A DNA stretch of 48,744 nt from Hyphomicrobiales bacterium (GTDB lineage: Bacteria; Pseudomonadota; Alphaproteobacteria; Rhizobiales; Rhizobiaceae), in the NCBI GenBank assembly GCA_900467745.1, contig UBQW01000013.1, positions 147,324-196,067 of the forward strand. Reading direction: 5' to 3'. Both the position numbers and the translations under genes were made by a program. This document shows positions 29,193-39,037 of this stretch, piece after piece. A model generated the notes under the pieces. It was not told the origin of the DNA. It worked only from the letters and a program-made list of their open reading frames with translations, and did no database searches. Each line of letters starts with the position of its first letter. The stretch's first letter is position 1.

Positions 29193-29423
29193 TGCCCGCA
29201 TCCATGATTAAAAAAGATTAAGCGAAAATACCGTGTGCGCCGCACAATCGTCAATCGTTAACAAATAGTTAATTCTTATATAGCATTTTTAGGGATCAAC
29301 TTCTCGTATAGGTGGCGCGGCCGCTCGCTCAAGGTGGCGATACCAATCGCCGTGCTGCCTTCCTATATTGGTTTTCGAGACAACACGCCCCGCCGAACAA
29401 GCCCGCCAAACAAGGATGTCCGT
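29193..29423. promoter_or_regulatory. AT-rich divergent spacer upstream of the hypothetical and M3 peptidase genes
   Basis: 29203-29290 is strikingly AT-rich for this genome, so it probably holds the promoter of the unknown gene, the peptidase gene or both. GGCCGCTCGCTC at 29319-29330 also occurs in the cores of two repeats (14461-14472 and 31704-31715). No exact promoter could be assigned. Confidence 0.5.
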
Positions 29424-31502
29424 ATGCCCGCCAACAACCCCGCTCTCACCGACTGGAACGGCCTCAATGGTCTGCCGCGCTTCGAGGCGCTGAATGACGG
29501 CGATTTCGCGCCGGCCTTCGATGCAGCCCTTGCCCGGCACGAAGAGGAGATCGATACGATCGCCGGCAATCCCGAAGCGGCCACCTTCGACAATACGATC
29601 GTGGCGCTGGAGCTTGCGGGCGACGATCTCTCGCGGGTGTCGGCCCTGTTCTGGAACCGCGCCGGCGCGCATACCAACGACACCATCCAGGCGCTGGAGC
29701 GGGATATCTCGCCGAAGATGTCGCGGCATTATTCGAAGATCGGCATGAATGCGGCGCTCTTTGCGCGCATCGACACGCTGTGGGAAGCGCGTGAAAAACT
29801 CGGGCTGACGCTGGAGCAGACGCGGGTGCTGGAGCGGCACTGGAAGGGCTTCGTCAAGTCGGGTGCCAAGCTTGAAAAGGCGGAGCAGGAAAAGCTCGCC
29901 GGGATCAACGAGAAGCTGGCGGGGCTCGGCACGCAGTTCGGCCAGAACGTGCTGGCCGACGAGAAGGGCTGGGCGCTGATCCTGGATGATGGCGACGATC
30001 TCGCAGGCATTCCCGAATTTCTCAAGGATGCGATGGCGGCGGCGGCGCGCGAGCGCGGCGAAGAGGGCAAGTTCGCGGTGACGCTGTCTCGCTCTATCAT
30101 CGAGCCGTTCCTGACTTTCTCCGAGCGCCGCGAGCTGCGCGAACAGGCGTTCAAGGCCTGGGTGGCGCGCGGCGAGAATGATGGCCCGTCGGACAATCGC
30201 GGCATCATCCGCGACACGCTTCAGCTCCGCGCCGAGGTGGCCAAGCTGCTCGGCTACGGCAATTTCGCCGAGTTGAAGCTCGACAACACCATGGCGAAGA
30301 CGCCTGACGCTGTGAACGATCTGCTGAAGAAGGTATGGGTGAAGGCGGTGAAGCGCGCCGGCGAGGAAGAAGCGGATATCGCCAGGTTGATCGCTGGCGA
30401 GGGCAAGAACCATGAGGTCATGCCCTGGGACTGGCGGTTCTACGCCGAAAAGATCCGGGCGCAGAAATTCAACTTCTCCGAGGCGGAGCTGAAGCCCTAT
30501 CTGCAGCTGGAAAAGATCATCGACGCCTGCTTTGACGTGGCGGGGCGGCTGTTTGGCATTCACGCGGTGGAGAAGAAGGGCGTTGCCGCCTATCACCCCG
30601 ATGTCCGCGTCTTCGAGATCCGCGACCGCGACGAGAAGCTGGTGGCGATGTTCCTCGGCGATTATTTCGCCCGCTCCTCGAAGCGCTCGGGCGCCTGGAT
30701 GAGCGCGTTCCAGTCGCAGCACAAGCTGCCGCTGAAGAACGGTGCCGAGGGCGAGCTGCCGATCATCTACAATGTCTGCAACTTCGCCAAGCCCGCCGAG
30801 GGCAAGCCGGCGCTCTTGTCGCTGGATGACGCACGCACGCTGTTCCACGAGTTCGGCCATGCGCTGCACGGCATGCTCTCCAATGTCACCTATCCCTCGG
30901 TGTCTGGCACCGGCGTGTCGCGCGATTTCGTCGAACTGCCGTCGCAGCTTTACGAGCACTGGCTGACGGTGCCGGAGATTTTGAAGCAGTACGCCGTGCA
31001 TTTCGACACCGGCAAGCCGATGCCGCAGGAGCTGCTCGACAAGGTGCTGGCGGCGCGCAGCTTCAATGCCGGGTTCAACACGGTGGAGTTCACCTCGTCC
31101 GCGCTTGTCGACATGGCGTTCCATACGCGGGACGAGGTCGCCGACCCGATGGCGGTGCAGGGTGCGGTGCTGAAGGAGCTCGGCATGCCGAAGTCGATGG
31201 TCATGCGCCATGCCTCGCCGCACTTCCAGCATATCTTCGCCGGCGGGTACTCGGCCGGCTATTACTCCTACATGTGGTCGGAAGTGCTCGACGCCGATGC
31301 GTTTTCGGCCTTCGAGGAGACGGGCGATGCGTTCAATGGCGAAATCGCCAGGAAATTGCGCGATCACGTCTATTCGGTGGGTGGATCGGTCGATCCCGAG
31401 GATACCTACCGGGCATTCCGTGGCAAGCTGCCGAGCCCGGATGCGATGCTGGTGAAGCGTGGGCTGGCGACGTTCGAGGAGTTGGCGGGGAGTGATGCCT
31501 GA
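29424..31502 (+). CDS. M3 family oligopeptidase (peptidyl-dipeptidase Dcp / oligopeptidase A type)
   Basis: A 692-residue cytoplasmic zinc metallopeptidase that degrades short peptides. The zinc site is [11 protein letters not shown] with His475, Glu476 and His479, and the third ligand Glu lies in the conserved [12 protein letters not shown] segment downstream. The [17 protein letters not shown] motif near the C-terminus positions the substrate. Length is normal for Dcp/PrlC proteins. ATG 29424, with AAGGA about nine bases upstream, is chosen over the open frame from 29334. Confidence 0.94.
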   Translation: MPANNPALTDWNGLNGLPRFEALNDGDFAPAFDAALARHEEEIDTIAGNPEAATFDNTIVALELAGDDLSRVSALFWNRAGAHTNDTIQALERDISPKMSRHYSKIGMNAALFARIDTLWEAREKLGLTLEQTRVLERHWKGFVKSGAKLEKAEQEKLAGINEKLAGLGTQFGQNVLADEKGWALILDDGDDLAGIPEFLKDAMAAAARERGEEGKFAVTLSRSIIEPFLTFSERRELREQAFKAWVARGENDGPSDNRGIIRDTLQLRAEVAKLLGYGNFAELKLDNTMAKTPDAVNDLLKKVWVKAVKRAGEEEADIARLIAGEGKNHEVMPWDWRFYAEKIRAQKFNFSEAELKPYLQLEKIIDACFDVAGRLFGIHAVEKKGVAAYHPDVRVFEIRDRDEKLVAMFLGDYFARSSKRSGAWMSAFQSQHKLPLKNGAEGELPIIYNVCNFAKPAEGKPALLSLDDARTLFHEFGHALHGMLSNVTYPSVSGTGVSRDFVELPSQLYEHWLTVPEILKQYAVHFDTGKPMPQELLDKVLAARSFNAGFNTVEFTSSALVDMAFHTRDEVADPMAVQGAVLKELGMPKSMVMRHASPHFQHIFAGGYSAGYYSYMWSEVLDADAFSAFEETGDAFNGEIARKLRDHVYSVGGSVDPEDTYRAFRGKLPSPDAMLVKRGLATFEELAGSDA

Positions 31503-31533
31503 GGGGTTAGGGGGCGTCCCGGTCCTGGGTGCG

Positions 31534-31576
31534 AAGACCCCTCCCCAACCCTCCCCACAAGGGGGAGGGCTTAACC
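31534..31576. repeat. Intergenic repeat, family Z (43 bp)
   Basis: A perfect 43-base reverse-complement copy of 11698-11740, located 31 bases after the peptidase stop. It contains a GC-rich stem and may serve as a 3' mRNA hairpin for the peptidase gene. Confidence 0.9.
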
Positions 31577-31646
31577 TAGGCGTGGCGTGGCGGATGGGTC
31601 GTTGATGTTGCGGGTGGTGTGACGTGTACTGATGTTGTGGGTGGGA

Positions 31647-31798
31647 TACCCCCCTCTGCCCTGCCGGGCATCTCCCCCACAGGTGGGGAGATTGGCTGGG
31701 CTTGGCCGCTCGCTCCACTCTCATTGTTTGGCTGAGAGCAGACCACGAGTTGATCTCCCCCCTTGTGGGGGAGATGCCCGGCAGGGCAGAGGGGGGTA
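31647..31798. repeat. Intergenic inverted repeat, family Y, paired arms
   Basis: Perfect 35-base inverted arms (31647-31681 and 31764-31798) separated by 82 bases. The similarity extends imperfectly about 14 bases inward. The centre holds GGCCGCTCGCTC (31704-31715) and a 6-bp hairpin (31718-31738). The rest of the 31503-31977 spacer shows two imperfect 17-base direct repeats near 31602 and 31629 and no credible gene. Confidence 0.93.
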
Positions 31799-31977
31799 AT
31801 GCTGGCCGCAGCGTAAGCGAGTGCCGGCGTCTCGGATAGCGAAGCGAGACGCGCCCCACCCATCCCAACACAAAACTGTCGCCAAACCTTCGGAAAACCG
31901 TCATGGCGGCGTCAAGTGGGTGACATGTGGGGTGGGCATAGGCGGGGTGCGGGAGATCGTCCCGATTGCCAAGCCGG

Positions 31978-33567
31978 ATGCGCCACCTGATGACACTGAC
32001 GGAACCGACCCGCCGCCGTTTTTTATCCTCGATGGGAGCGGTTGGCGGGTTTGCCGTGGCGGGGTTGGCGATGCCCTATTATGCGCGCGGATCGTCCAGC
32101 CGGCCGGTGTTTACCTCGGGCGTCCAATCCGGCGATGTCGATCAGACCTCAGGGGTGATCTGGACGCGGGTGGACCGGCCGTCGCGGCTCTTCGTCGAAT
32201 ATTCGACATCAGACAAATTCTCCAATGCCGTGAGGCTGCCGCCGATCGATGTCACGCCTGACAGCGATCTGACCGCCAAGCTGCTGCTCCAGGATCTGCC
32301 CGCCGATCAGGAGGTGTTCTATCGCTTCCGCGCGGCCGATCTCCAGGACATCAACAGCCGGTCGGAGCCGATCCTCGGGCAGTTTCGCACCGCACCGGTT
32401 GCCCGCCGCGATATCCGCTTCGTCTGGTCGGGCGATACGGTGGGGCAGGGGTGGGGGATCGATGAGGAGGGGATGCGGACCTATTCGACGATCGCTTATC
32501 ATCGGCCGGACTTCATGATCCATTCCGGCGACACGATCTATGCCGACAATCCGGTTCCAGACGAGATTTCGCTGCGCGGCGGCGGGGTCTGGAAGAACCG
32601 TATCGTCACCGAGGCCAAGCGCGAGATCGCGCAGACGCTCGACCAGTTTCGCGGGCAATGGACCTATAATCTGCTCGACGAGCACGTAAAGTCGCTCAAC
32701 GCCCTCTGCCCGATCTTCTACCAGTGGGACGATCACGAGGTGCTGAACAACTGGTCGCCATCGACCGATCTCAGCCATGACGACCGCTACAAGGAGAAGT
32801 CGGTCGCGGTGCTTTCGGCGCGGGCGGCACAAGCCTTTCACGAGATGACGCCGACGCGCCATGTGGCGGCCGAGCCGGGGCGGATCTATCGCAAGGTTTC
32901 CTATGGGCCCCTGCTCGACATGTTTTTCGTCGATCTGCGCTCCTATCGCGGGCCGAACAGCCATGGGCTGGATGAAAAGCTTTCGCCGCAGTCGCGGATT
33001 TTCGGCGAGCGGCAGGTGGCGTGGCTGAAGCGCGAGCTGGTGCGCTCGACGGCGACGTGGAAGGTGATCGCCTGCGATCTGCCGATCGGGCTCGTGATCT
33101 GGGACGATTACGGCAACCGGCGCGGATCGGAATCGATCTCGAATGGCGACAATGGCGCACCTGTTGGTCGCGAGCTGGAATTCGCCGACCTCCTGCGCTT
33201 CATCCGCGATGCCGGGATATCGAACATGATATGGCTGACGGCCGACGTGCATTACGCGGCGGCGCATCACTATAGTCCCGACCGGGCGAAATTCCGCGAG
33301 TTCCTGCCGTTCTGGGAGTTCGTGGCCGGGCCGCTGCATTCGGGCACCTACGGGCCGCAGGAGCTCGACATGACCTTCGGGCCTGAAGTCAAGTTCATGA
33401 AGGCGGCGCCCGGCGGCGCCGAGCAGAACCTGCCGCCATCGTCAGGCATGCAATTCTTCGGTCTCGTCGATATCGACGGTGCCAGCGAGCAGCTGACGGT
33501 GCGGCTGATGGATCGCAACGACCAGGAGCTCTGGCGGGTGGTGCTCGACCCCGAAAGGACGAGCTGA
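31978..33567 (+). CDS. phoD: PhoD-type alkaline phosphatase, Tat-exported
   Basis: A 529-residue secreted phosphomonoesterase or phosphodiesterase. It starts with a twin-arginine signal (TRRRFLSSMGAVGGFAVAGLA) followed by the PhoD N-terminal domain (FTSGVQSGDVDQTSGVIWTRV). In the metallophosphatase domain, metal-binding motifs are visible: WSGDT, HSGDTIYADNPV, QWDDHEVLNNWS and TADVHYAAAHH. Family members need Ca2+/Fe3+ and release phosphate from organic esters. The start is uncertain between TTG 31966, ATG 31978 and ATG 31990, since none has a clear ribosome-binding site. No Pho box was found by eye. Confidence 0.88.
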   Translation: MRHLMTLTEPTRRRFLSSMGAVGGFAVAGLAMPYYARGSSSRPVFTSGVQSGDVDQTSGVIWTRVDRPSRLFVEYSTSDKFSNAVRLPPIDVTPDSDLTAKLLLQDLPADQEVFYRFRAADLQDINSRSEPILGQFRTAPVARRDIRFVWSGDTVGQGWGIDEEGMRTYSTIAYHRPDFMIHSGDTIYADNPVPDEISLRGGGVWKNRIVTEAKREIAQTLDQFRGQWTYNLLDEHVKSLNALCPIFYQWDDHEVLNNWSPSTDLSHDDRYKEKSVAVLSARAAQAFHEMTPTRHVAAEPGRIYRKVSYGPLLDMFFVDLRSYRGPNSHGLDEKLSPQSRIFGERQVAWLKRELVRSTATWKVIACDLPIGLVIWDDYGNRRGSESISNGDNGAPVGRELEFADLLRFIRDAGISNMIWLTADVHYAAAHHYSPDRAKFREFLPFWEFVAGPLHSGTYGPQELDMTFGPEVKFMKAAPGGAEQNLPPSSGMQFFGLVDIDGASEQLTVRLMDRNDQELWRVVLDPERTS

Positions 33568-33702
33568 TGCCATCCATGCCTTACGCGCATTCCTTTCATT
33601 CCAGGCTCCCCCCTTTCGCATTCGCGAAAAACACTGTAAGAGCCGCCCCAATGCAATTGGCGCCCTCCCAGCGTGGCGCCCCAGCCTCAGAGATATAGAC
33701 AT

Positions 33703-35520
33703 ATGGCACTTCGCAACATCGCGATTATCGCGCACGTTGACCATGGCAAGACGACACTGGTCGACGAGCTCCTGAAACAGTCCGGCTCGTTCCGCGAGAA
33801 CCAGCGCGTTGCAGAACGCGTCATGGACTCTAACGACCTGGAAAAGGAACGCGGTATCACGATCCTTGCCAAGGCGACCTCGGTCGAGTGGAAGGGCGTT
33901 CGCATCAACATCGTCGACACCCCCGGCCACGCCGACTTCGGCGGCGAAGTCGAGCGTATCCTGTCGATGGTGGACGGCGCGATCGTTCTGGTCGACTCGT
34001 CTGAAGGCCCGATGCCGCAGACGAAGTTCGTCGTCTCCAAGGCGCTGAAGGTCGGCCTCCGTCCGATCGTCGCGATCAACAAGATCGACCGTCCGGATGG
34101 CCGCCACGAAGAAGTCATCAACGAAGTGTTCGACCTCTTCGCCAGCCTCGACGCGACCGACGAACAGCTCGACTTCCCGATCCTCTACGGTTCCGGTCGC
34201 GACGGCTGGATGAACGTCAACCCTGAAGGTCCGAAGGACCAGGGTCTCGCACCGCTGCTCGACCTCGTGCTCAACCATGTTCCGGAGCCTAAGGTCGCCG
34301 AAGGCCCGTTCACGATGATCGGCACGATCCTGGAAGCCAACAACTTCCTCGGCCGCATCATCACCGGCCGTATCAATTCCGGTTCGATCAAGCCGAACCA
34401 GGCCGTCAAGGTTCTCGCTCAGGACGGAAAGACGATCGAAACCGGTCGTATCTCCAAGATCCTCGCATTCCGCGGCATCGAGCGTACCTCGATCGACGAA
34501 GCGCACGCAGGCGACATCGTCGCCATCGCCGGCCTCTCCAAGGGCACGGTTGCCGACACTTTCTGCGATCCGGCTGTCAACGAAGCGCTGACCGCGCAGC
34601 CGATCGACCCGCCGACCGTTACCATGTCCTTCATCGTCAACGACAGCCCGCTGGCCGGCACCGAAGGCGACAAGGTTACCTCGCGCGTCATCCGTGACCG
34701 CCTGTTCAAGGAAGCCGAAGGCAACGTCGCGCTGAAGATCGAAGAAGCCGAAGGCAAGGATTCCTTCTACGTTTCCGGCCGCGGCGAATTGCAGCTCGCC
34801 GTTCTGATCGAAACGATGCGCCGCGAAGGCTTCGAGCTCGCCGTATCGCGTCCGCGCGTCGTCATGCACAAGGATGACAGCGGCAACACGATGGAGCCGA
34901 TCGAAGAAGTCGTCATCGACGTCGATGAAGAGCATTCCGGCGTCGTCGTTCAGAAGATGTCCGAGCGCAAGGCCGAAATGACCGAGCTGCGTCCTTCGGG
35001 CGGCAACCGCGTTCGTCTGGTGTTCAACGCTCCGACCCGCGGCCTGATTGGCTACCAGTCGGAACTCTTGACCGACACGCGCGGCACCGCCGTGATGAAC
35101 CGCCTGTTCAAGGACTACCAGCCCTTCAAGGGCGAAATCGGTGGCCGCACGAACGGCGTTCTCCTGGCCAACGCTCCGGGCGAAGCCGTTGCCTACGCCA
35201 TGTTCAACCTGGAAGATCGCGGCCCGATGATGATCGAGCCCGGCGAAAAGGTCTACATGGGCATGATCATCGGCATCCACTCCCGCGACAACGACCTCGA
35301 GGTCAACGTCCTCAAGGGCAAGCAGCTGACCAACATCCGCGCCGCCGGCAAGGACGAAGCCGTCAAGCTGACGCCGCCGATCCGCATGACGCTCGACCGC
35401 GCTCTCTCCTGGATCCAGGACGACGAGTTGATGGAAGTGACGCCGAAGTCGATCCGTCTGCGCAAGATGTATCTCGACGCCAACGACCGTAAGCGCTTCG
35501 CCAAGGCGAAGACCGCCTAA
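33703..35520 (+). CDS. typA: Translational GTPase TypA/BipA
   Basis: A 605-residue ribosome-associated GTPase used in stress, cold growth and 50S assembly. It has G1 AHVDHGKTT (residues 10-18), the switch [12 protein letters not shown]3 [14 protein letters not shown] and G4 NKIDRPDGR, and the typical TypA C-terminal domain ([37 protein letters not shown]). The ATG at 33703 opens the family-typical [11 protein letters not shown]; the frame is open 30 bases further up. Codon use is strongly biased to preferred codons, fitting high expression. A terminator follows. Confidence 0.97.
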   Translation: MALRNIAIIAHVDHGKTTLVDELLKQSGSFRENQRVAERVMDSNDLEKERGITILAKATSVEWKGVRINIVDTPGHADFGGEVERILSMVDGAIVLVDSSEGPMPQTKFVVSKALKVGLRPIVAINKIDRPDGRHEEVINEVFDLFASLDATDEQLDFPILYGSGRDGWMNVNPEGPKDQGLAPLLDLVLNHVPEPKVAEGPFTMIGTILEANNFLGRIITGRINSGSIKPNQAVKVLAQDGKTIETGRISKILAFRGIERTSIDEAHAGDIVAIAGLSKGTVADTFCDPAVNEALTAQPIDPPTVTMSFIVNDSPLAGTEGDKVTSRVIRDRLFKEAEGNVALKIEEAEGKDSFYVSGRGELQLAVLIETMRREGFELAVSRPRVVMHKDDSGNTMEPIEEVVIDVDEEHSGVVVQKMSERKAEMTELRPSGGNRVRLVFNAPTRGLIGYQSELLTDTRGTAVMNRLFKDYQPFKGEIGGRTNGVLLANAPGEAVAYAMFNLEDRGPMMIEPGEKVYMGMIIGIHSRDNDLEVNVLKGKQLTNIRAAGKDEAVKLTPPIRMTLDRALSWIQDDELMEVTPKSIRLRKMYLDANDRKRFAKAKTA

Positions 35521-35546
35521 GTCGAACAGGCTCACAAGAGACTTCG

Positions 35547-35575
35547 AAACCCCGGCAATCGCGCCGGGGTTTTTT
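35547..35575 (+). terminator. Rho-independent terminator of typA
   Basis: A perfect 9-bp GC-rich stem (35548-35556 with 35563-35571), AATCGC loop, then TTTTT. Classic form, 28 bases after the typA stop. Confidence 0.93.
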
Positions 35576-35725
35576 ATTTTGTGCGGTTCGTCGAATCCTT
35601 CTTGTCGCAATAGTTAAAAAAGCGTTAAATTTCAGCCGTCGTCCACATGTTAAGTCTGTGGGCAATCAGCCTTAATGCGTTGATGCATATGGTTAATTGT
35701 CCACAACGGGACCAGAGTAAGCGTT

Positions 35726-36232
35726 ATGAAGACGTTGTCGATCGATGTTCGGCGGGCTGAGCCGCATGACTCCCGAGCTATCTCGGAGGTGCACAGGCTT
35801 GCGTGGCGTCATACCTATGCCGGGATCATTCCGCATCGCGCGTTGACGCAAATGATCGAGCGCCGCGGTGAGAACTGGTGGCGCAAGGCAACCCGCGGTC
35901 CTGCAACGCTGCTCGTTCTCGATGTTGCCGGTACAGTTGCCGGTTATGCGACGCTTGGGCTCAACCGAGCACGGGCGTTGCCGCAGGAAGGCGAGATCTA
36001 CGAACTCTATCTTCGCCCGGAATATCAGGGCATCGGCCTCGGCCACATGCTGTTTTCCGAAGCGCGGCGGCTTTTGAAGTCGCTCGGCTGCAAGGGCATG
36101 GTGGTCTGGTGCCTGGAGGAGAACGAGGGCGGCGCGGACTTCTATCGCGGCCATGGCGGCATCGATTATTGCGAGGGTACGGAAACCTTCGACGAGAAGC
36201 CCTTGAAGAAGATCGGCTTCATCTGGAACTGA
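35726..36232 (+). CDS. GNAT family N-acetyltransferase
   Basis: A 168-residue GCN5-type acetyltransferase. The start VRRAEPHDSRAISEVHRLAWRHTYAGII and the acetyl-CoA loop LRPEYQGIGLGHMLF are clear family marks. The C-terminal FYRGHGG and GTETFDEKPLKKIGFIW segments are typical of RimI-like proteins. The substrate is unknown. It stands between typA and ppa with its own upstream spacer. The region at 35600-35720 is AT-rich and likely contains the promoter. Confidence 0.9.
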   Translation: MKTLSIDVRRAEPHDSRAISEVHRLAWRHTYAGIIPHRALTQMIERRGENWWRKATRGPATLLVLDVAGTVAGYATLGLNRARALPQEGEIYELYLRPEYQGIGLGHMLFSEARRLLKSLGCKGMVVWCLEENEGGADFYRGHGGIDYCEGTETFDEKPLKKIGFIWN

Positions 36233-36408
36233 GCGATCTGCTCAACGACAAGGTGCGGGGGAGCGAAGTGCTGGCCTCTGCCCAGTTTTCCGGCATTTTG
36301 AAGGCCAGATCATAAAACAATCATGTGCCTGCGCGGTCGTGCCATGTTGCTTCGCGGCATGAATCCGATTATCTGGCTGCGAAGATTTCACGTCGCGGGA
36401 GTAATCGC

Positions 36409-36945
36409 ATGCGCATCGACGCCATTGCCATTGGCAAGAACCCACCTGAGGACGTCAACGTCATCGTTGAAGTTCCCGTCGGTGGCCACCCGATCAAGTA
36501 CGAGATGGACAAGGACGCCGGCACGCTGGTTGTCGACCGTTTCCTCTACACGCCGATGACCTACCCGGGTAACTACGGCTTCGTACCGCACACGCTGTCC
36601 GAGGACGGCGACCCGATCGACGTCCTGATCGCCAGCACCCGTCCGCTGGTTCCGGGCTGCGTCATCAACGTGCGTCCGATCGGCGTTCTGAAGATGGAAG
36701 ACAATTCCGGCAAGGACGAGAAGATCATCGCCGTTCCGTCGCCGAAGCTGACCATGCGCTACGACAAGGTCAAGGACTACACGGATATGCCCGAGATCAC
36801 GCTCAAGCAGATCGAGCATTTCTTCGAGCACTACAAGGATCTGGAACCCGGCAAGTGGGTGAAGATCTACGGCTGGGGCGACGCCAAGGAAGCCGGCCAG
36901 CTGATCCTCGAGGCGATCGAACGCGCCAAGAAGGAAAAGGCCTGA
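36409..36945 (+). CDS. ppa: Inorganic pyrophosphatase (family I)
   Basis: Hydrolyses pyrophosphate to two phosphates, pulling biosynthetic reactions forward. The 178-residue protein has the family I metal-binding motif DGDPIDVL and the typical [18 protein letters not shown] environment, plus the conserved [30 protein letters not shown] is about eight bases before ATG 36409. The stop codon lies directly against the stop codon of the opposing DUF167 gene, and its terminator is inside that gene. Confidence 0.97.
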   Translation: MRIDAIAIGKNPPEDVNVIVEVPVGGHPIKYEMDKDAGTLVVDRFLYTPMTYPGNYGFVPHTLSEDGDPIDVLIASTRPLVPGCVINVRPIGVLKMEDNSGKDEKIIAVPSPKLTMRYDKVKDYTDMPEITLKQIEHFFEHYKDLEPGKWVKIYGWGDAKEAGQLILEAIERAKKEKA

Positions 36946-37287
36946 TTACAGGCCGAGTAAAGCTTCCAGCTTTTTGATCACATCCTCCGGCTCGGCATCG
37001 ATCCGGAGGATTTTTTTACGCGACGTGTCGCCTGAGACGAGGTTCACCGAGGACTTCGCGAGGCCAAGCTGCTTCGCCACAAGTGCGACCAGCGCCTTGT
37101 TGGCCTTGCCCTTCTCGGGAACGACCGAAACGCGGGCCTTCAGATAGGCCCTGCCGTCGGCATCCAGCTCAATACCATCGATCTGATCCCGCCCGCCATT
37201 CGGCGTCAGCCTCACGGCGAGGACGAGATGATCGTCAGCGGCCTGCCAGGGCCTTATCGCAACACCATCGGCACGATGGTGTTCCAC
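36946..37287 (-). CDS. DUF167 family protein (YggU-like)
   Basis: A 113-residue small protein of the DUF167/YggU family. It has the core [18 protein letters not shown] and the C-terminal [38 protein letters not shown]. The family function is unknown. It is coded right behind yggT, as in many bacteria, and overlaps its end by 34 bases. ATG 37287 is the only reasonable start. Its end abuts the end of ppa with no spacer. Confidence 0.9.
   Translation of the reverse strand: MEHHRADGVAIRPWQAADDHLVLAVRLTPNGGRDQIDGIELDADGRAYLKARVSVVPEKGKANKALVALVAKQLGLAKSSVNLVSGDTSRKKILRIDAEPEDVIKKLEALLGL
36982..37017 (+). terminator. Terminator of ppa inside the DUF167 gene
   Basis: On the plus strand a perfect 9-bp stem (36982-36990 with 37003-37011) with a 12-base loop is followed by six T (37012-37017). 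It begins 36 bases after the ppa stop but lies wholly within the oppositely coded DUF167 gene. The loop is longer than usual. Confidence 0.8.
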
Positions 37288-37547
37288 ATGAACGAGCGGA
37301 TGAAGAAGATGATGAGCAGCAGGATGATCGGCGAGATGTCGATGCCGCCAAGGTTCGGCAGCACGCGACGGATCGGGCGCAGCACCGGTTCGGTGACGTT
37401 GTAGAGGAACATGCCGACCGAATTGACGAACTGATTGCTGGAATTGATCACGTTGAACGCATAGAGCCAGGAGAAAATGGCGCTGGCGATCAAGATCCAG
37501 GTGTAAAGATTCAAAGCCAAATCAATGGTTTGAAAAAGCGCAAGCAT
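37254..37547 (-). CDS. yggT: YggT family membrane protein
   Basis: A 97-residue integral membrane protein with two hydrophobic segments, [21 protein letters not shown] and [18 protein letters not shown]. The conserved [16 protein letters not shown] lies between. The family is associated with cell division and osmotic stress in some bacteria. ATG 37547 has GGAG seven bases upstream, unlike the farther start at 37616. It is in an operon with the DUF167 gene. Confidence 0.92.
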   Translation of the reverse strand: MLALFQTIDLALNLYTWILIASAIFSWLYAFNVINSSNQFVNSVGMFLYNVTEPVLRPIRRVLPNLGGIDISPIILLLIIFFIRSFMWNTIVPMVLR

Positions 37548-37685
37548 CGCAATCTCCAGTTCGTTGTTGACAGACATGTAGACATTGGCGACTAAACCGG
37601 CAAGAGCCGTGTGCAATGCTGCGGCAATTCATGTTTAACGGGCGCGTCGGGAAGCGATGTTTGGTCCGTTTGTTGGAAAGACATC

Positions 37686-38933
37686 ATGTCCATCTCGGCT
37701 CACGGCGACCGCTTCGCGGCCTTCCGGCACTCCTCCTACACCCGCTTCTTCTTCGCGCGCTTTCTGCTCTCGTTTTCGCAGCAGATCGTCAGCGTCGCGG
37801 TCGGGTGGCAGATGTACGACCAGACGGGGAGCGCCATCTATCTCGGCCTGATCGGGCTGGTGCAGTTCCTCCCTTCTCTGCTGCTCATCCTCGTCACCGG
37901 CTCCGTGGCCGATCGCTATAACCGCCGCGCCATCGCCTCGCTGTGCTCGCTGGTGGCTGCCCTTTGCACGCTGACGCTGCTTGGCATGACCATGACGGGC
38001 ACCTTCTCGCCCATCCCCGTTTTCGCGGTGCTGCTGGTCTTCGGCATCGAGCGCGCCTTCATGTCGCCGGCGGTGCAGTCGCTGGCGCCCAATCTCGTGC
38101 CGGCCGATGATCTCTCGAACGCGATCGCCTGGAACTCGTCCTCCTGGCAGCTCGCCTCGATCACCGGCCCCGTCATCGGCGGCCTGCTCTACGGCATCAA
38201 TGCGCATACGGCCTACACGGTGGCCGTGGTGTTCGCAGGCCTTGGGGCGGGGCTGCTCTTCCTGATCCCGAAGCCGGCGCAGAAGACCACGGGCGAGGCG
38301 AAGAGCTGGGACATGATCCTCGGCGGCTTCAAGTTCATCCGCACCGAGAAGGTGGTGCTGGGCGCGATCTCGCTCGATCTCTTCGCGGTGCTCTTGGGCG
38401 GCGCCACGGCGCTGATGCCGATCTTTGCGCGCGATATCCTGACGCTCGGCCCCTGGGGCCTCGGCCTGCTGCGCTCGGCGCCGGGTGTCGGCGCGATCGT
38501 CATGGCTGTGCTGCTTGCGACCTATCCGCTGAAGCATCGCGCCGGGGTCTACATGTTCGTCGGCGTGGCGCTGTTCGGGCTGGGCACGATCGCTTTCGGG
38601 CTGTCTGAGAATGTCGAGCTGTCGATCGCGGCGTTGGCGCTGATGGGGGCGGCCGATATGGTGTCGGTCTATGTGCGCGAGAGCCTGATCGCGCTCTGGA
38701 CACCCGACCAACTGCGCGGCCGCGTCAACGCCGTCAACATGGTGTTTGTCGGCGCGTCGAACGAGCTTGGCGAGTTTCGCGCCGGGACGATGGCTTCGGT
38801 GTTCGGTGCTGTGCCGGCGGTGGTCATCGGCGGGATCGGGACGCTTGTGGTGGCGGCGCTGTGGACGAGCGGGTTTCCGCAGTTGCGGAAGATCGATACG
38901 CTGGATGCGCCGGAGCATGTGACGCGGGGGTAG
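37686..38933 (+). CDS. MFS exporter (DHA3 / EntS-like)
   Basis: A 415-residue major facilitator with twelve helices. FLLSFSQQIVSVAVGWQMYDQTGS and the motif A loop VTGSVADRYNRR are typical of the DHA3 group, to which EntS-type siderophore exporters belong; NAIAWNSSSWQLASITGPVIGGLLY is the conserved helix-5 region. The substrate is unknown. Start ATG 37686 has GGAAAG upstream; the frame is open from 37611. Confidence 0.9.
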   Translation: MSISAHGDRFAAFRHSSYTRFFFARFLLSFSQQIVSVAVGWQMYDQTGSAIYLGLIGLVQFLPSLLLILVTGSVADRYNRRAIASLCSLVAALCTLTLLGMTMTGTFSPIPVFAVLLVFGIERAFMSPAVQSLAPNLVPADDLSNAIAWNSSSWQLASITGPVIGGLLYGINAHTAYTVAVVFAGLGAGLLFLIPKPAQKTTGEAKSWDMILGGFKFIRTEKVVLGAISLDLFAVLLGGATALMPIFARDILTLGPWGLGLLRSAPGVGAIVMAVLLATYPLKHRAGVYMFVGVALFGLGTIAFGLSENVELSIAALALMGAADMVSVYVRESLIALWTPDQLRGRVNAVNMVFVGASNELGEFRAGTMASVFGAVPAVVIGGIGTLVVAALWTSGFPQLRKIDTLDAPEHVTRG

Positions 38934-39008
38934 TTTTGGGGGCGTTGTTCCGTGGGGGCGCCTTGGGCTTTGTGCCGTGGGATACCCTCACGGGCGTTGT
39001 GCCGTGAG

Positions 39009-39036
39009 ATACCCCCCTCTGCCGCGTCGGCTGAGG
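39009..39036. repeat. Degenerate family Y repeat
   Basis: A short relative of the 31647-31681 arm with the same ATACCCCCCTCTGCC edge but a different small hairpin, GCCGCGTCGGC. A 17-base direct repeat with one change (38971 and 38998) lies just before it. It sits between the MFS gene and the RidA gene end. Confidence 0.65.
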
Positions 39037-39037
39037 T

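Noticed and set aside
29289..31904. An 871-residue frame on the minus strand
   Set aside because: It is antisense to the M3 peptidase gene and a repeat region; composition is that of a shadow frame.
33442..35610. A 722-residue frame on the minus strand
   Set aside because: It is antisense to typA; no recognisable domain and shadow composition.
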